From contig JASEVX010000008.1 of NCBI GenBank assembly GCA_031761405.1, positions 36,958,903-37,022,902 on the forward strand: a stretch of 64,000 nucleotides of DNA. Reading direction: 5' to 3'. This document shows positions 33,054 to 44,988 of the stretch, one piece after another. Source of the DNA: Serripes groenlandicus. Lineage: Eukaryota; Mollusca; Bivalvia; Cardiida; Cardiidae. Numbering within the stretch: the first letter of the stretch is position 1; the number at the start of each line of letters is the position of its first letter. Position numbers and translations under genes: made by a program. The notes below the pieces were generated by a model that ran no database searches, was not told the DNA's origin, and saw only the letters and a program-made list of their open reading frames with translations.

Positions 33054-36000
33054 CTGTGGAAAAAAAATGAGTCCGCACATGGGAAAAGATACAAGTTGGC
33101 ATTTCTGAACAGTGTAGGTTCAGATCAGCCTAAATATCTGCTCAGTCTTATTAGAATCCGCCGAAGATGACATACTCCTCTGATCAGTTTATGTAAGAAA
33201 TATGTGAACAGTGGATATGTTGATCAGATTGTGCGTTTGTTAATGCTGACCTTGATCTATACTATTCACAAAAGCCAACGTGTATTTTTTTCTTATGGGC
33301 TGACTCAAACGGAGATTTCTACCTGAATAATCGACCATCGACCATCAAATAATCTGGTCAACATTCACTAAGTGTCTAGTATACTTTATCGATGTATCAG
33401 GAATTCGCCGTGGCCGAGTAAATAGTGTCAAGAGTTTGGAACCGTGGGCTGGATCCCCAGTCGCGTCGGCCAGAGTGGAGTCGCCTTGATCAGGGCACAT
33501 TTCCTAGCCTAGTACTAGTTTGTTTACCCAGGGATCATGTTGCCGTAACATAACTGAAATCATGTTGAAAACGGCAGATAACTTATGAAATCATTGTGGA
33601 AAAAAGGAGAAATTCCTCATGTATCAGGCGTACTATACTATAGTACATTATGACGTCCTACATGGACACACAATGGCGACTATATTAGTAAACTCTAGCC
33701 TGCTACCAGGCGTACTATAGTAAATTATGCCGCCTTGCATGGACCAACAATGTCGACTAGATTAGTCAACTCTAGCCTGGTATCAGGCGAACTATAGTAT
33801 ATTATGCGATCTTGCACGGACAAACAATGGCGACTAGATTAGTAAACTATAGCCTGCTACCAGGCGTACTATAGTAAATTATGGCGCCGTGCATGGACCA
33901 ACAATGGCGACTAGATTAGTAAACTCTAGTATGGTATCAGGCGAACGTAGACCAATAATGGCGACTAGATTAGTAAACTCTAGTCTGCAACCAGACGGCG
34001 TACTATAGTAAATTATGAAGCTTTGTATGGACCACCAATGGCGACTTCATAAGTAAACTCTAGTCTGGTACCAGGATAACTATAGTAAATTATGACGTCA
34101 TGCATGGACCAACAATGGCGACTACATTAGTCTCCTCTAGTCTGGTACCAGGCGTACTATAGTACATTATGACGTATTGCATGGATCAACAATGGCGACT
34201 AGATTAGTACCCTCTAGTCTGGTACCAGGTGTACTATAGTAAATTATGACGTCTTGCATCGACAAACAATGTGGACTAGATTAGCAACCTTTAGTCATGT
34301 ACCAGGTATACTATAGTAAATTATGACGTCTTGCATCGTCAAAAAATGTGGACTAGATTTGTAACCTTTAGTCAGGTACCAGGCGTACTATAGTAAATTA
34401 GTACGTCTTGCATGGACAAACAATGGCGACTCAATTAGTGTCTTCTAGTCTAGTACCAGGCGAACTAAAGTACATTATGCCGTCTTGCATGGAAAAATAA
34501 TGTCGACTAAATAAGTCACCTCTAGTCTGCTACTAGGCGTACTATAGTCAATCATGACGTCATGCATAGACCACCAATGACGACTAGATAAGATATCTAC
34601 TTGGCGTACCAGGTGTATTATAGTCAATTATGACATCTTGCATATTCCAACAATGGTGACTAGATTAGTAAACTCTAGTCTGGTACCAGGCGTACTATAG
34701 TACATTATACCGCCTTGCATGGACCGATAATTTTTACTTGATTAATAAAATCTAGCCTGGCACAAGGCTTTCTATTGTAAATTATGCCGTCTTGCATGGA
34801 CAAACAATGGTGACTAGATTAGTAAACTCTAGTTTGGTACTTGGCGTTCTATATTAAGTATGACGTATTGCATGGTCCAACAATGGTGACTAGATTAGTA
34901 AACTCTAGCCTGGTACCAGGCGTACTATATTTAAATATGACGTCTTACATGGACAAACAATGGCGACTTGATTAATAAACTCTAGTATGGTATCAGGCGA
35001 ATTATTGTATATTATGCCGCCTTGCATGGACCAATAATGGTGACTAGATTAGTAAACTCTAGTCTGGTACCAGGCGTTCTATTGTAAATTATGCCGTCTA
35101 CAGTGAACTATTACAACACGATGTTTTGAATCAATACATAAATAATGAAGCAAACTACATGTACGTTCAGAGTTTGAAAGATTAACCGTGTTGGTCCACA
35201 AAACACTTCTACAGCATTTCCAAAGTGTAACTGTGTGTCTGACCTTGAAAAGTAATGGTAGGGGCAGGTTACTCCAGACTTATTAGCTTACCTCGGGTAC
35301 AGGACAAGAACAGTGGAACCCTAGTACTGCTGCATAAACACATGCCGTCTTATCTTTGTAGTGGTTTAACCATTGGCAGAAATCATTGATGTGGCAGGTT
35401 CCCCATTTAAACAGCCGACAAAGTTCAATATAGTTGGTGCCATCCTTGATCTTAAGAGAAACGTCACCCTGCAATGAATAATTTGTATTGTATAACTCAA
35501 CACTATTTTAGTAAACATTTAAACAGCTGACTGAAAGTGTAATTTAAGTTCATGCTTATAATGTATCGTTCCTACCTACTGTTCAGTGTTCGCCTTTGAA
35601 AACAAACATTTGAAGAATACATTATACATCTGAGTAATTGGAAAAAGGGGTTTTGTGACAGTTGACATTTTTTTTGGAAAATTGGAAATTGCTTGTTTTC
35701 GGTAAATTTCTACTCTTTCTAATAGTTATGATAGTTTTCAAAAGGCGTCCGCTCTCAAAGGCGTTTAAAATACTTGTTACATGGGAAAGAGTTCAACAGC
35801 GTTATTGAATACACAAGAACCATTGCGTTCTGTATCATTATAACAAAAATGTCGTCCTTGAAATACCATCGTTTCTTGTTTGGTCAACGAACCAGGAATA
35901 CTAACAGTGAATCGTATTCCGTCATCCTTGATATCCCTACTATGGCTCTACTACTCCGTTGATGTCGACCATATGTCGAGATTTTGTTGTTGTTATTTGT

Positions 36001-39000
36001 ATTCTCGGTCATCTCTATTAGAATAACGTTACCGTAAATGGTATATGGTTGCTATTCAAAAGAAATATCAAAGTTAACATTTCTGCCAAAACATAGCTAC
36101 CAGGTGGTGGCGTTGGCTGATGAAATATACCCATTGTGAAATATCGTTAATAATATTCTCCTTTAAAACTATTGGTCAACTTTTAAATCAAATTCGAACA
36201 AATGTTCTAATGGCAAGCCTATTTTAATCCTTTCCCACGTGTAGACGCATTTTCCCGCATCTGCAGCAGACAACTTTTGAAAACATTGCTTCTCCTTTTT
36301 CCACAATGTTTTCAAATGTATTCAATAAATTCTTTCATTTACCAACCATAACGTAACTAGTATACCTGTGGGGGAACAATACCCTCATACGCATACAAGC
36401 TACAGGTTTCAAACTGTCTTTTAAGAAGTTTCTTGAATTATTGTTTGCGAACAGTGCAGAGCCAGATCAGACTCCGTGGATGTGAAGGTTGATCTTGATC
36501 TTCGCTGATTGATCTAGATCTGCATTGATAGCAAATGCATATAGCGGGTGGTTTTCGTAGAGCGACGCCGATTTAGTCGTGTGTGACAAGGGCTCAAAAC
36601 CAATGATGCTTATGCGAGTAGAAAGCATGCCGGTCTGACACCTATGACAACTAAGTTCGTATAGAAATGTATTTAACCAGCTTGGTGTTGTACTAGTTGA
36701 TGGTCCGACTCTGTTGGGAGAAGTTGAGGGTCGATCCCCGACCGGAGCATACAACATACTTTAAAGGTGCTGAACTCCATATGGTTCTCAAATCGTTATA
36801 TCTGATACTTATTAAAATTAATCCTAAAATTGTAAATATATGTAATGGAAAGCTGTAGAAGGTTTTAGATGTCCACTAATCCATTCCTTTATAGAAACTA
36901 AGCAGGTTTGTCTACTTGAAAAGAACAACGTCGAATCCGTGTTTTTTCCGTTTAAGAATACCATTGAATTCCCTTTTGCGAGCACCTGGCTGGTTATGTG
37001 ATCAATTCATGTGATCAAATTCAATCTATCAACAGATTTTCTTAGAGGATCGAGTAATTAAGCAATTTAGTGTTCTTTTATTGTTTGCATCAGACCAGGG
37101 CCATTGGTTGTTTTAGTTTAAAAAGAACAATACATTAATAATTATTATCTGATGCATCTTCTACGTTTACAGCGTCATTCGATAATGCGCATGTGCAAGA
37201 ATGTCACTCTCAATTGTAAAGACCACGTGATAAATTTACAGCGATAATTTTCCTTTTCTCTCACTATTTTGTCAGCCCATTTAAACATAGCTTTAATGAA
37301 TTTCCCTCGTTTGGCGCTAAGGGTTGATAGGTAAGCAGTACAACTTACAAATATCAGGATAAATGGACCAGCAGTACTGGTAACCAGGGACCGTGTATAT
37401 TGTCCCTGTGGTAACTTAACCAAGAAACGCCGTGATTTAACTAAAATATTATTGAAGGCAGCGCGAAACACCATACATACAAACTATACAAATGTATGTA
37501 TCGTAACTTTCTAAGTTATTCAAATGACCCCATTTACCATGTAGCTGTCGGTATATTAATGTCGCTTTGAGGATTGGATACATACCGATACGCGCTGTCC
37601 GGCTACTCCTATAGGTTTGGTAACATTTATGACAGCTGTAATGAACACATTGTTCTCACCCTTCCCTAAACGTATCGGTTGCGGAATAATCTCTAATGAG
37701 ATCAGTTGTATAGGGCTGTCTCGCTCGACACAGTTTTTGAATTCAACATTTCCTCCTTTCTTTTCATTTCTGTCAATCTGTAAAATCATAATAAAATAAG
37801 CCGGGTCTTTTCCTATCTGCGAAAAATGAAGACTCAGGTGAGCCTGTCCGTCTATGTGTTTTCAAGATGTTATAGTTGGATAAATAAACTAGGACTGTAG
37901 CCCCAACAGTTTTACGTTAAATTGCCGTCATAACATATTATTATAATAATCCACGAGTATATCAAGGTAGTAATATTGCAATTTTTACTACAAATGGACA
38001 AAAGTAAATTCATTAGGGCTATCAAATGTCCATTTGTACAGTTGAAGGTCCTTCGACCATCAGTGCCTTGATTCAATGGGTTATTTGTTAAAGGAAATAT
38101 TAATTATGTGTTATACAAACACGGCAAAATCTTGAAGCGGAAACATGTAGTTGAGTCTGTTCATGGGAAAAGGTCCAGTCTGATCCGGCTCTACCCTGTT
38201 CGCATAAAAAGAAGCTGTTGTTAAGTTGCGTAGATTTAGATAAGACTGAGCAGATACACCGTCCTGATCTCAACCTATATACCGTTCACAAATGAGCCGT
38301 TCCACGAGAAAACTAACATTATGGACTCAGAGTAATGTATTGACCTAGATCAGCCTGCGCAATCCGCGCAGTCTAATCCGGGCCGACATATTCTGTCTCG
38401 GGAGGACAGAGGTATAAAGAAATGATTCCTGAAATAAAAATTCCACAGGAGGCGAAAAGTGTCTGTCCGGATTAGCCTGCACCACATGCTTAGGCTGATC
38501 TTGGTCGATACTTTACGCAGAGTCCACTTATTATGTGCTTCAAAATAAAACAGTTGTCTGAATGCTTATCAATATGTGAGAAAACTCGTTGGTATTCACA
38601 CACAATTTTTGTTCTCTTGTAAATGAATGGTTGGCAAACTTTGGACGTTTTAACCCTGTACCAGCTATTTAAGCTGAAACCACCAGTCGAATTAGGAAAT
38701 ATTCCCTCGACAATAACTACCTCGGGTATATCGAACTCGGAACACACGGTCTCAAATCATACACGATAACCACTCGGCCGCGGTGGAATTTCACGTTTAA
38801 CCCTGTCCCACATACAGTCGCCTTCTGATGCTTCTGACAGCAGACGTCATTTTAAAATATTATATCAAACGGAGACATTTCTCATAATGACAAATATCTC
38901 CTTTTGCCATTATGTTTTCAAGTCTAGTTAATAATAAAACTCTCAATAATTGAAACTTTTCACGTGTTTTCCAATGTCTCCTTTTGTTGCTCGTATTTTA

Positions 39001-42000
39001 AAAGTCGACTACTGCAAGATATTTGTATTTCTGAAAGGGTTAATAAACAGTATCCCGCTGGATTACTATAACCGTTATCATCACTCCTTTTAAAAATGGA
39101 AGTAATGGCTGCATTCCTTGGCGCTCAGAGTTGCGGGGTTAGCATAACGACTGATTGGACCAGTAGTAGTGGTACGCCGTTACATAACTTTTTTTTTTAA
39201 AGTGGCGTAAAACACCAATCAATCAGTCAATCAATCATCACTCCTTATTTGTTTTAGACTAGTAACCTCCTAAATAGGGATGATAAACAAACAGCGAGCT
39301 ATTAACTGCATGGTTGGGAAATATTAACTGCATGGTTGTGAACTATTAACTGCATGGTTGTGAACTATTAACTACATGGTTGTGAACTATTAACTGAATG
39401 GTTGTGAACTATTAACTGCATGGTTTGGGAACTATTAACTGCATGGTTGTGAACTATTAACTGCATGGTTGGGAACTATTAACTACATGGTTGTGAACTA
39501 TTAACTGAATGGTTGTGAACTATTAACTACATGGTTGTGAGCTATTAACTGCAAGGTTGTGAACTATTAATTGCGTGGTTTTGAACTATTAACTGCATGG
39601 TTGTAAACTATTAACTACATGGTTGTGAACTATTAACTGCAAGGTTGTAAACTATTAACTGCAAAGCTGTGCACTATTAACTGCATGGTTGTGAACTATT
39701 AATTACATGTTTGTGAACTACTGACTGCATGGTTGTGAATTATTAACTACATGGTTGTGAACTATTAACTGCATGGTTGTGAACTATTAATTACATGTTT
39801 GTGAACTACTGACTGTATGGTTGTGAACTATTAACTGCATGGTTGTGAATTATTAACTACATGGTTGTGAACTATTAACTACATGGTTGGGAACTATTAA
39901 CTGCATGGTTGTGAACTATTAACTGCATGGTTGTGAACTATTAACTGCATGGTTGTGAACTATTAACTGCATGGTTGTGAATTATTAACTACAAGGTTGT
40001 GAACGATTAACTGCATGGTTGTGAACTATTGACTGCATGGTTTTCATCTATTAACTGCGAGGTTGTGAACTATTAACTGCAAGGTTGTGAACTATTAACT
40101 GCATGGAAGTGAATTATTAACTGCATGGTTGTGAACTATTAACTGCAAGGTTGTAAACAATTAACTGCAAAGCTGTGCACTATTAACTGCATGGTTGTGA
40201 ACTATTAATTACATGTTTGTGAACTATTGACTGCATGGTTGTGAAATATAGGCTGCATGATTGTGAACTACTAACTACATGGTTGTGAACTATTAACTGC
40301 ATGGTTGTGAACTATTAACTGCATGGTTGTGAACTATTAACTACATGGTTGTGAATTATTAACCGCATGGTTGTGAATTATTAACTGCAAGGTTGTAAAC
40401 TATTAACTGCATGGTTGTGAACTATTGACTGCATGGTTGTGACCTATTAGCTGCATGATTATGAACTATTAATTACATGGTTGCGAACTATTAACTACAT
40501 GGTTGGGAACTATTAACTGCATGGTTGTGAACTATTAACTGCATGGTTGTGAACTATTAACTGCATGGTTGTGAACTATTAACTGCAAGGTTGTGAATTA
40601 TTAACTACAAGGTTGTGAACGATTAACTGCATGGTTGTGAACTATTGACTGCATGGTTTTCATCTATTAACTGCGAGGTTGTGAACTATTAACTGCAAGG
40701 TTGTGAACTATTAACTGCATGGAAGTGAATTATTAACTGCATGGTTGTGAACTATTAACTGCAAGGTTGTAAACAATTAACTGCAAAGCTGTGCACTATT
40801 AACTGCATGGTTGTGAACTATTAATTACATGTTTGTGAACTATTGACTGCATGGTTGTGAAATATAGGCTGCATGATTGTGAACTACTAACTACATGGTT
40901 GTGAACTATTAACTGCATTGTTGTGAACTATTAACTGCATGGTTGTGAACTATTAACTGCATGGTTGTGAACTATTAACTACATGGTTGTGAATTATTAA
41001 CCGCATGGTTGTGAATTATTAACTGCAAGGTTGTAAACTATTAACTGCATGGTTGTGAACTATTGACTGCATGGTTGTGACCTATTAGCTGCATGATTAT
41101 GAACTATTAATAACATGGTTGCGAACTATTAACTGCAAGGTTGTGAACTATTAACTGCATGGTTGTGAACTATTAACTGCATGGTTGTGAAATATTAACT
41201 GCATGGTTGTGAACTATTAACTGCATGGTTGTGAACTATTAACTGCATGGTTGTGAACTATTAATTGCATGGTTGTGAACTATGAACTGCATGGTTGTGA
41301 ACTATTAACTGCATAGCAGTGAACTATTAACTACATAGCAGTGAACTATTAACTGCATGCTTGTGAACTATTAACCGCTTGGTTGTGAACTATTGACTGC
41401 ATGATTGTTAATTATTTACGGCAAGGTTGTGAACTATTAACTGCATGGTTGTGAACTATTGATTGCATGGTTGTGAACTATTGACTGCATGGTTGTGAAC
41501 TATTAACTACATGGTTGTGAACTATTGATTGCATGGTTGTGAACTATAAACTGCATGGTAGTGAATTATTAACTGCATGGTTGTGAATTATTGACTACAT
41601 CTTTGTTGACTATTGACTGCTTTGTTGTAAACTATAAACTGCATAGTTGTGAACTATTATATGCATGGTTGTGAACTATTAACTGTAGGGTTGTGAACCA
41701 TTAACTGCATTGTTGTGAAATCTTGACTGCATTGTTGTGAACTATTTACTGCATGGTTGTGAACTATTGACAGCGTGATTATGAACTATGTATTGCATGG
41801 TTATGAACTATTGACAGCATGATTGTGAACTATTTACTGCATGATTATGAACTATTGAATGCATGGTTGTGAACTATTAACTGCATGGTTGTGAACTATT
41901 TACGCCATGGTTGTGAACTATTAACTGCATGGTTGTGAACTATCGAATGCATGGTCGTGAACTATTTACGCCATGGTTGTGAACTATTAACTACATGGTG

Positions 42001-43910
42001 GTGAACTATTACCTGCATGGTTGTGAACTATAGACTGCGTGGTTTATCAATTTGTCTGCATGGTTGTGAACTATTGACTACATGGTTGTGAACTATTGAC
42101 CATGGTAGTGAACTATTAAATACATGGTTGTGAATTATTGTCTGCTTGGTTGTGAACTATTGACTGCATGGTTGTGAACTATTAGCTGCATGGTTGTAAA
42201 CTATTACCTGCATGGTTGTGAACTATTGACTGCATGGTTGTGAAATCTTGACTGTTTTGATGTGAAATATTAACTGTATGGTTGTGAAATCTTGACTGTT
42301 TTAATGTGAAATATTAACTGTATGATTATATAAATATTGCATGGCTTCCAGTGTGACAGTACATATTGTCAACATGAGGAAAATACTGTTACCCGAGGCG
42401 AAGCCGAGGTTAACAGTATTTTACCGAATGTTGACAATATGTACTGTCACACTGGAAGCCATGCAATATTTATTTTATTATACCGAACAAAATTACACGT
42501 TTATTTAATGTATTCTGTACCTTTGTAGGGGAGGTGAACATGGGTAGATCTACAACAATGTAACACACACATATGAATATACCGGTTAACAGTATACTGT
42601 TACATGGCACGCGCATTTAAAAGGTGACGTTGTTGTTTGAAATGACGTCATGCACGTGCATAACCAACATTTTCACGCGCCTGTCATGTAACAGTATACT
42701 GTTAACCGGTAAAAAACGTACTGTTAGCATGAAACAGTAAGAAATTGCCCATGATGAGTATATGAGAATTTAACATTACAAAGTCACGTGAGGTATAATA
42801 ATGTGAAATATTGACTGCATGGTTGTATATAGACTGCATGGTAGTTAAATTTCGAATGCATGGTTGTGAAATCTTGACTGCTCTGATGTGAAATCTTATC
42901 TGCATGGATGTGAAATCTTGACTGAATTGGTGTAAATTCTGAACTGCATGGATGTGAAATCTTGACTGAATTGGTGTGAAACTAGCAGTCCGAACTGCAT
43001 AGATGTGAAATATTTACGGCATGCATGTGAAGTATTCGACACTGTAGTTTAATCCTTTCCCAAATACAACAAATCTTCATACAACATATACAACGTAGGA
43101 CACATGTAAGCAAAAGCATGGACAATTAAATTATTGTATGATTATTTAGGGAAATCAAATTTGTGCCAAAATTGGAAATTACTCGTTTTGAGCAATTTCT
43201 GCTCTTGCTACAATGTTTTCAAAAGTTGTATGCTGCATTTGCGTCAGAATGTGTCTATATATTGGAAAGGGTTAAAGTCGTGCATAGCATATACACAAAT
43301 GATAAATAAAGTGACGTACATCCTAATTTATTGATTTATGCTTATATATGTATATACTGCTTGTATCGAAATACTTGATTACATAATTTAATTGAATTGA
43401 ATTAATACCAGACTTAAACTGATTTTAATAAGATCGAGTCTCCTACAGCAGGTAATAACTTAAAATTAATCTACAAAATTACGCAAAATGTCATTTACAC
43501 AATTACGCAAAATGTCATATACACAATTACGCAAAATATAAGTTACACAATTACACACATTAATGCGAAATGTCATTTACACAATTAAGCAAAATATCAT
43601 TAACACAATCGCGTAAAATATATTTACACATTACGCAAACTATTATTTACACAATTACGTACATTAATGCGAAATGTCATTACGCGAAATGTCATTTACA
43701 CACTTACCCGAAATGTCATTTACACAATTTCGCGAAATTTTATTTACGCAATTATGCGGAATATCATTTACACAATGACGCAAAATGTCAACGAATAATG
43801 TCATTTACACAATTTCGCGAAATGTTATTTACCTTCATATGTTGTACAGAGTCTCCCCTCACAAACGCAACATAATGGTATAAAACTGAAATAATCACCA
43901 AACTCTTCAT
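32868..43910 (-). CDS. GM2-activator-like ML-domain protein, gene 2 (4 exons)
   Basis: Minus-strand exons 43910-43833, 37777-37586, 35468-35292 and 33053-32868 join in phase 0 to a 210-codon frame. Residues 1 to about 19 (MKSLVIISVLYHYVAFVRG) form a signal peptide. Eight cysteines at 42, 107, 115, 121, 133, 143, 145 and 187 match the GM2A disulfide set and the spacing of gene 1; C193 also matches gene 1 C200. Motifs seen are VEFKNC, PQPIRLGKG, INVTKPIG, FHCSCPVP and LGCVDLKLC. A C-terminal tail of 15 residues beyond the gene 1 end adds two more cysteines. Predicted to be a secreted or lysosomal lipid-binding protein, substrate unknown. Intron 1 carries about 3 kb of 22-bp minisatellite and intron 3 about 1.5 kb of a 78-bp one. 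It faces gene 1 tail to tail and is a diverged paralogue. Confidence 0.87.
33090..33300. repeat. Degenerate interspersed repeat in gene 2 intron 3
   Basis: Contains GTGTAGGTTCAGATCAGCC, GCTCAGTCTTATTAGAATC and GTTGATCAGATTGTG, matching in order parts of 820-1000, 5100-5240 and, on the other strand, 38150-38290. No clear ends. Confidence 0.45.
33405..33577 (+). mobile_element. SINE (third head type) in gene 2 intron 3
   Basis: Head GCCGTGGCCGAGTAAATAGTG with a decayed B box (GGGCTGGATCCCC); body TTTCCTAGCCTAGTACTAG and TACCCAGGGATCATG; end GCCGTAACATAACTGAAAT, GTTGAAAACGGC. 45292-45476 has the same body. Confidence 0.7.
33624..35098. repeat. ~78-bp minisatellite, about 19 units, in gene 2 intron 3
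   Basis: Unit contains CAGGCGTACTATAGTAAATT, ATGACGTCTTGCATGGACC and AACAATGGCGACTAGATTAG. Units are 10-20 percent diverged with length variants. Many units keep the CRE-like TGACGTCNTGCAT. Confidence 0.93.
35292..35468 (-). CDS. Gene 2 exon 3: cysteine-rich ML core
   Basis: Acceptor TTATTCATTGCAG, donor GAG/GTAAGC; 59 codons starting GDVSLKIK, matching GDMALKMK of gene 1. Confidence 0.92.
35500..37550. other. Gene 2 intron 2: no gene; scattered repeats
   Basis: 35630-35790 and 36221-36320 hold TTAA-MITE pieces (TCCTTTCCCACGTGTAGACG, CTGCAGCAGACAACTTTTG). 36660-36755 has a tRNA-like head (GAGGGTCGATCCCCGACC). 37330-37475 is a SINE 3' part on the plus strand (ACCAGCAGTACTGGTAACC, CGCCGTGATTTAACT). 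36800-37320 shows nothing recognisable. Confidence 0.5.
37586..37777 (-). CDS. Gene 2 exon 2: N-terminal ML strands
   Basis: Acceptor ATGATTTTACAG, donor TCG/GTATGT; 64 codons. The last codon and splice phase (TCG then GT) are the same as in gene 1 exon 2. Confidence 0.9.
38294..38533. mobile_element. GAGCCG MITE, right end truncated (gene 2 intron 1)
   Basis: Left end GAGCCGTTCCACGAGAAAAC intact; interior CCTGCGCAATCCGCGCAG; the right side stops at TTTACGCAGAGTCCA. Confidence 0.8.
38797..39043. mobile_element. TTAA MITE (gene 2 intron 1)
   Basis: TTAACCCTGTCCCACATAC at the left, CTGAAAGGGTTAA at the right, hairpin core GAGACATTTCTC and ATATCTCCTTTTGCC. 247 bp. Confidence 0.85.
39095..39238 (+). 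mobile_element. SINE 3' part (second family)
   Basis: Body GGCGCTCAGAGTTGCGGGG and ACCAGTAGTAGTGG, end GTGGCGTAAAACACC followed by (CAAT)n. The tRNA-like head is missing. Confidence 0.75.
39290..42324. repeat. 22-bp minisatellite with higher-order structure (gene 2 intron 1)
   Basis: Unit GGTTGTGAACTATTAACTGC plus AT, about 138 units. Rare variants recur as an ordered set: GAACGATTAACTGC at 40001 and 40617, with the following variants (TTTTCATCTATTAACTGCG, AAGCTGTGCAC, GAAATATAGGCTGC) in the same order. This gives a 616-bp higher-order repeat of 28 monomers, present about twice. The right part is more diverged. The array resumes weakly after an inserted element (42806-43030). Confidence 0.95.
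42325..42800. mobile_element. Composite double-palindrome element (copy 2) inside the minisatellite
   Basis: Same order as 8483-8901: hairpin 1 (GCATGGCTTCCAGTGTGACA arms, now fully paired), hairpin 2 (CCGGTTAACAGTATACTGTT arms, with TGACGTCA in the centre), and a tail ending GGTATAATAATG. The interior between the hairpins is longer than in copy 1. Array monomers flank both edges, so the boundaries are well defined. Confidence 0.85.
42806..43030. repeat. Continuation of the 22-bp minisatellite, degenerate
   Basis: Monomers such as GAAATCTTGACTGCTCTGAT and GAACTGCATGGATGT remain after the inserted element. Confidence 0.75.
43050..43276. mobile_element. TTAA MITE, diverged (gene 2 intron 1)
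   Basis: TTTAATCCTTTCCCAAATAC on the left, core TTACTCGTTTTGAGCAATTT, right end ATTGGAAAGGGTTAA. Confidence 0.75.
43474..43832. repeat. ~24-bp minisatellite abutting gene 2 exon 1
   Basis: Unit TTACACAATTACGCAAAATG plus TCAT, about 15 units with variants (CGCGAAATGTC). The last unit reads ATTTCGCGAAATGTTATTTAC, which is the complement of the exon 1 donor region, so intron 1 begins inside this array. Confidence 0.92.
43833..43910 (-). CDS. Gene 2 exon 1: signal peptide
   Basis: 26 codons, donor AAG/GTAAAT. Same length and phase as exon 1 of gene 1. The donor runs straight into the last monomer of the minisatellite at 43474-43832. Confidence 0.78.
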
Positions 43911-44118
43911 AGTTTTGGGTCTCAGACTGGATACAAGCTATGTTATAACACGTTCGTGTAAAGGGCGTGTATAACCAGGAAATTTATAACTTTATTTTTG
44001 GGGGATTCGTTAATTTCCGCAATTTTCTTGTTTTGTGCACATAAAACCGACTTCAGAAATATAATTCTACAAATGGTCAAACCTTGAATGTTAAATAGCT
44101 TTTTTTTTAAGGTGTTCA

Positions 44119-44344
44119 TTAACCCTTTCCCACATATAGACGCTGATGCCTCTGCAGCAGACGACTTCTGAAAACATTCTGACAAAAGGAGAAATTGCTC
44201 AAAACAAGCAATTTTTCCTTTTGCCATAATGTTTTCATCCTTTTTTCAGTGATTATACCTACATTTTTAGTGATTTTCAGTGTTTTTGCTTAGACAATTT
44301 CAAAGTCGTCTGCTGCAGATTTATTGTATGTGGGAAAGGGTTAA
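44119..44344. mobile_element. TTAA MITE, best-preserved copy
   Basis: 226 bp from TTAACCCTTTCCCACATATA to GTATGTGGGAAAGGGTTAA. Subterminal CTCTGCAGCAGACGACTT and AAGTCGTCTGCTGCAGA pair with each other. The central hairpin pairs AAAAGGAGAAATTGCTC with AGCAATTTTTCCTTTTG. It lies between gene 2 exon 1 and the Rab exons. Confidence 0.93.
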
Positions 44345-44639
44345 TTGAAATATTTATCTATTCCTAAATAAGCAATTCTTCTGTTTATTTCAAGCTTTGA
44401 ATAACTGGTCAATGGTTTTAATGACTGAACCAAAATTGGTTTACATAAATTCTCTTGAGAAATTTTAAGTTGAGTCATATAAAATCAGGAAGTTAAATTA
44501 TATAGGAAAATATTATAAATAAAGCCATTTATACATTTTTGATTTTGGTATGATAAGATTATATGTCATTCTTATATGTACTTGTATATAAGTTATGTGT
44601 AATGAGCCACTGGCCCAATTTACAAAGAATCAATTTTTT

Positions 44640-44940
44640 ACTAATAATAAATCAAACTTCATGGGATGATTGGTAGATGGATTGAGTAGATGTTCCCTAT
44701 TGCTTTGGGGGTCACTGGGTTAAAGGTCAAGGTCAAATCTGTTTTATCTCAATATCCCAGGAACCCTGTGACTCAGAGTCTTCAAACTTTATTGGTTGAT
44801 TGATCTCATTTATTTTGGGGGTCACTGGTTCAAAGGTCAAGGTCACAGTAATTCCTACTTTTGCCATAATGTTTCAAATGTTGTTTGCTTCAGTGGAGTC
44901 AGAAATGGTCTGTATGTGGGAAAGGGATAATCATTTGCTT
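44640..44940. repeat. Repeat with AGGTCAAGGTCA motifs and a MITE right end
   Basis: Two direct copies (about 44650 and 44775) of TGGGGGTCACTGG..AAAGGTCAAGGTCA. A TTAA-MITE right half follows (TTTTGCCATAATGTTTCAAA, GTGGGAAAGGGATAA), ending about 55 bp before the Rab exon. Confidence 0.65.
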
Positions 44941-44988
44941 AGTGAACATGACAGCTTGTTTAAAATACATGATCTTATTTGATTGCAG

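Noticed and set aside
43570..43875. 101-codon open frame with repeated HLH / YAK motifs
   Set aside because: It is the plus-strand reading of the 24-bp minisatellite and runs antisense over gene 2 exon 1.
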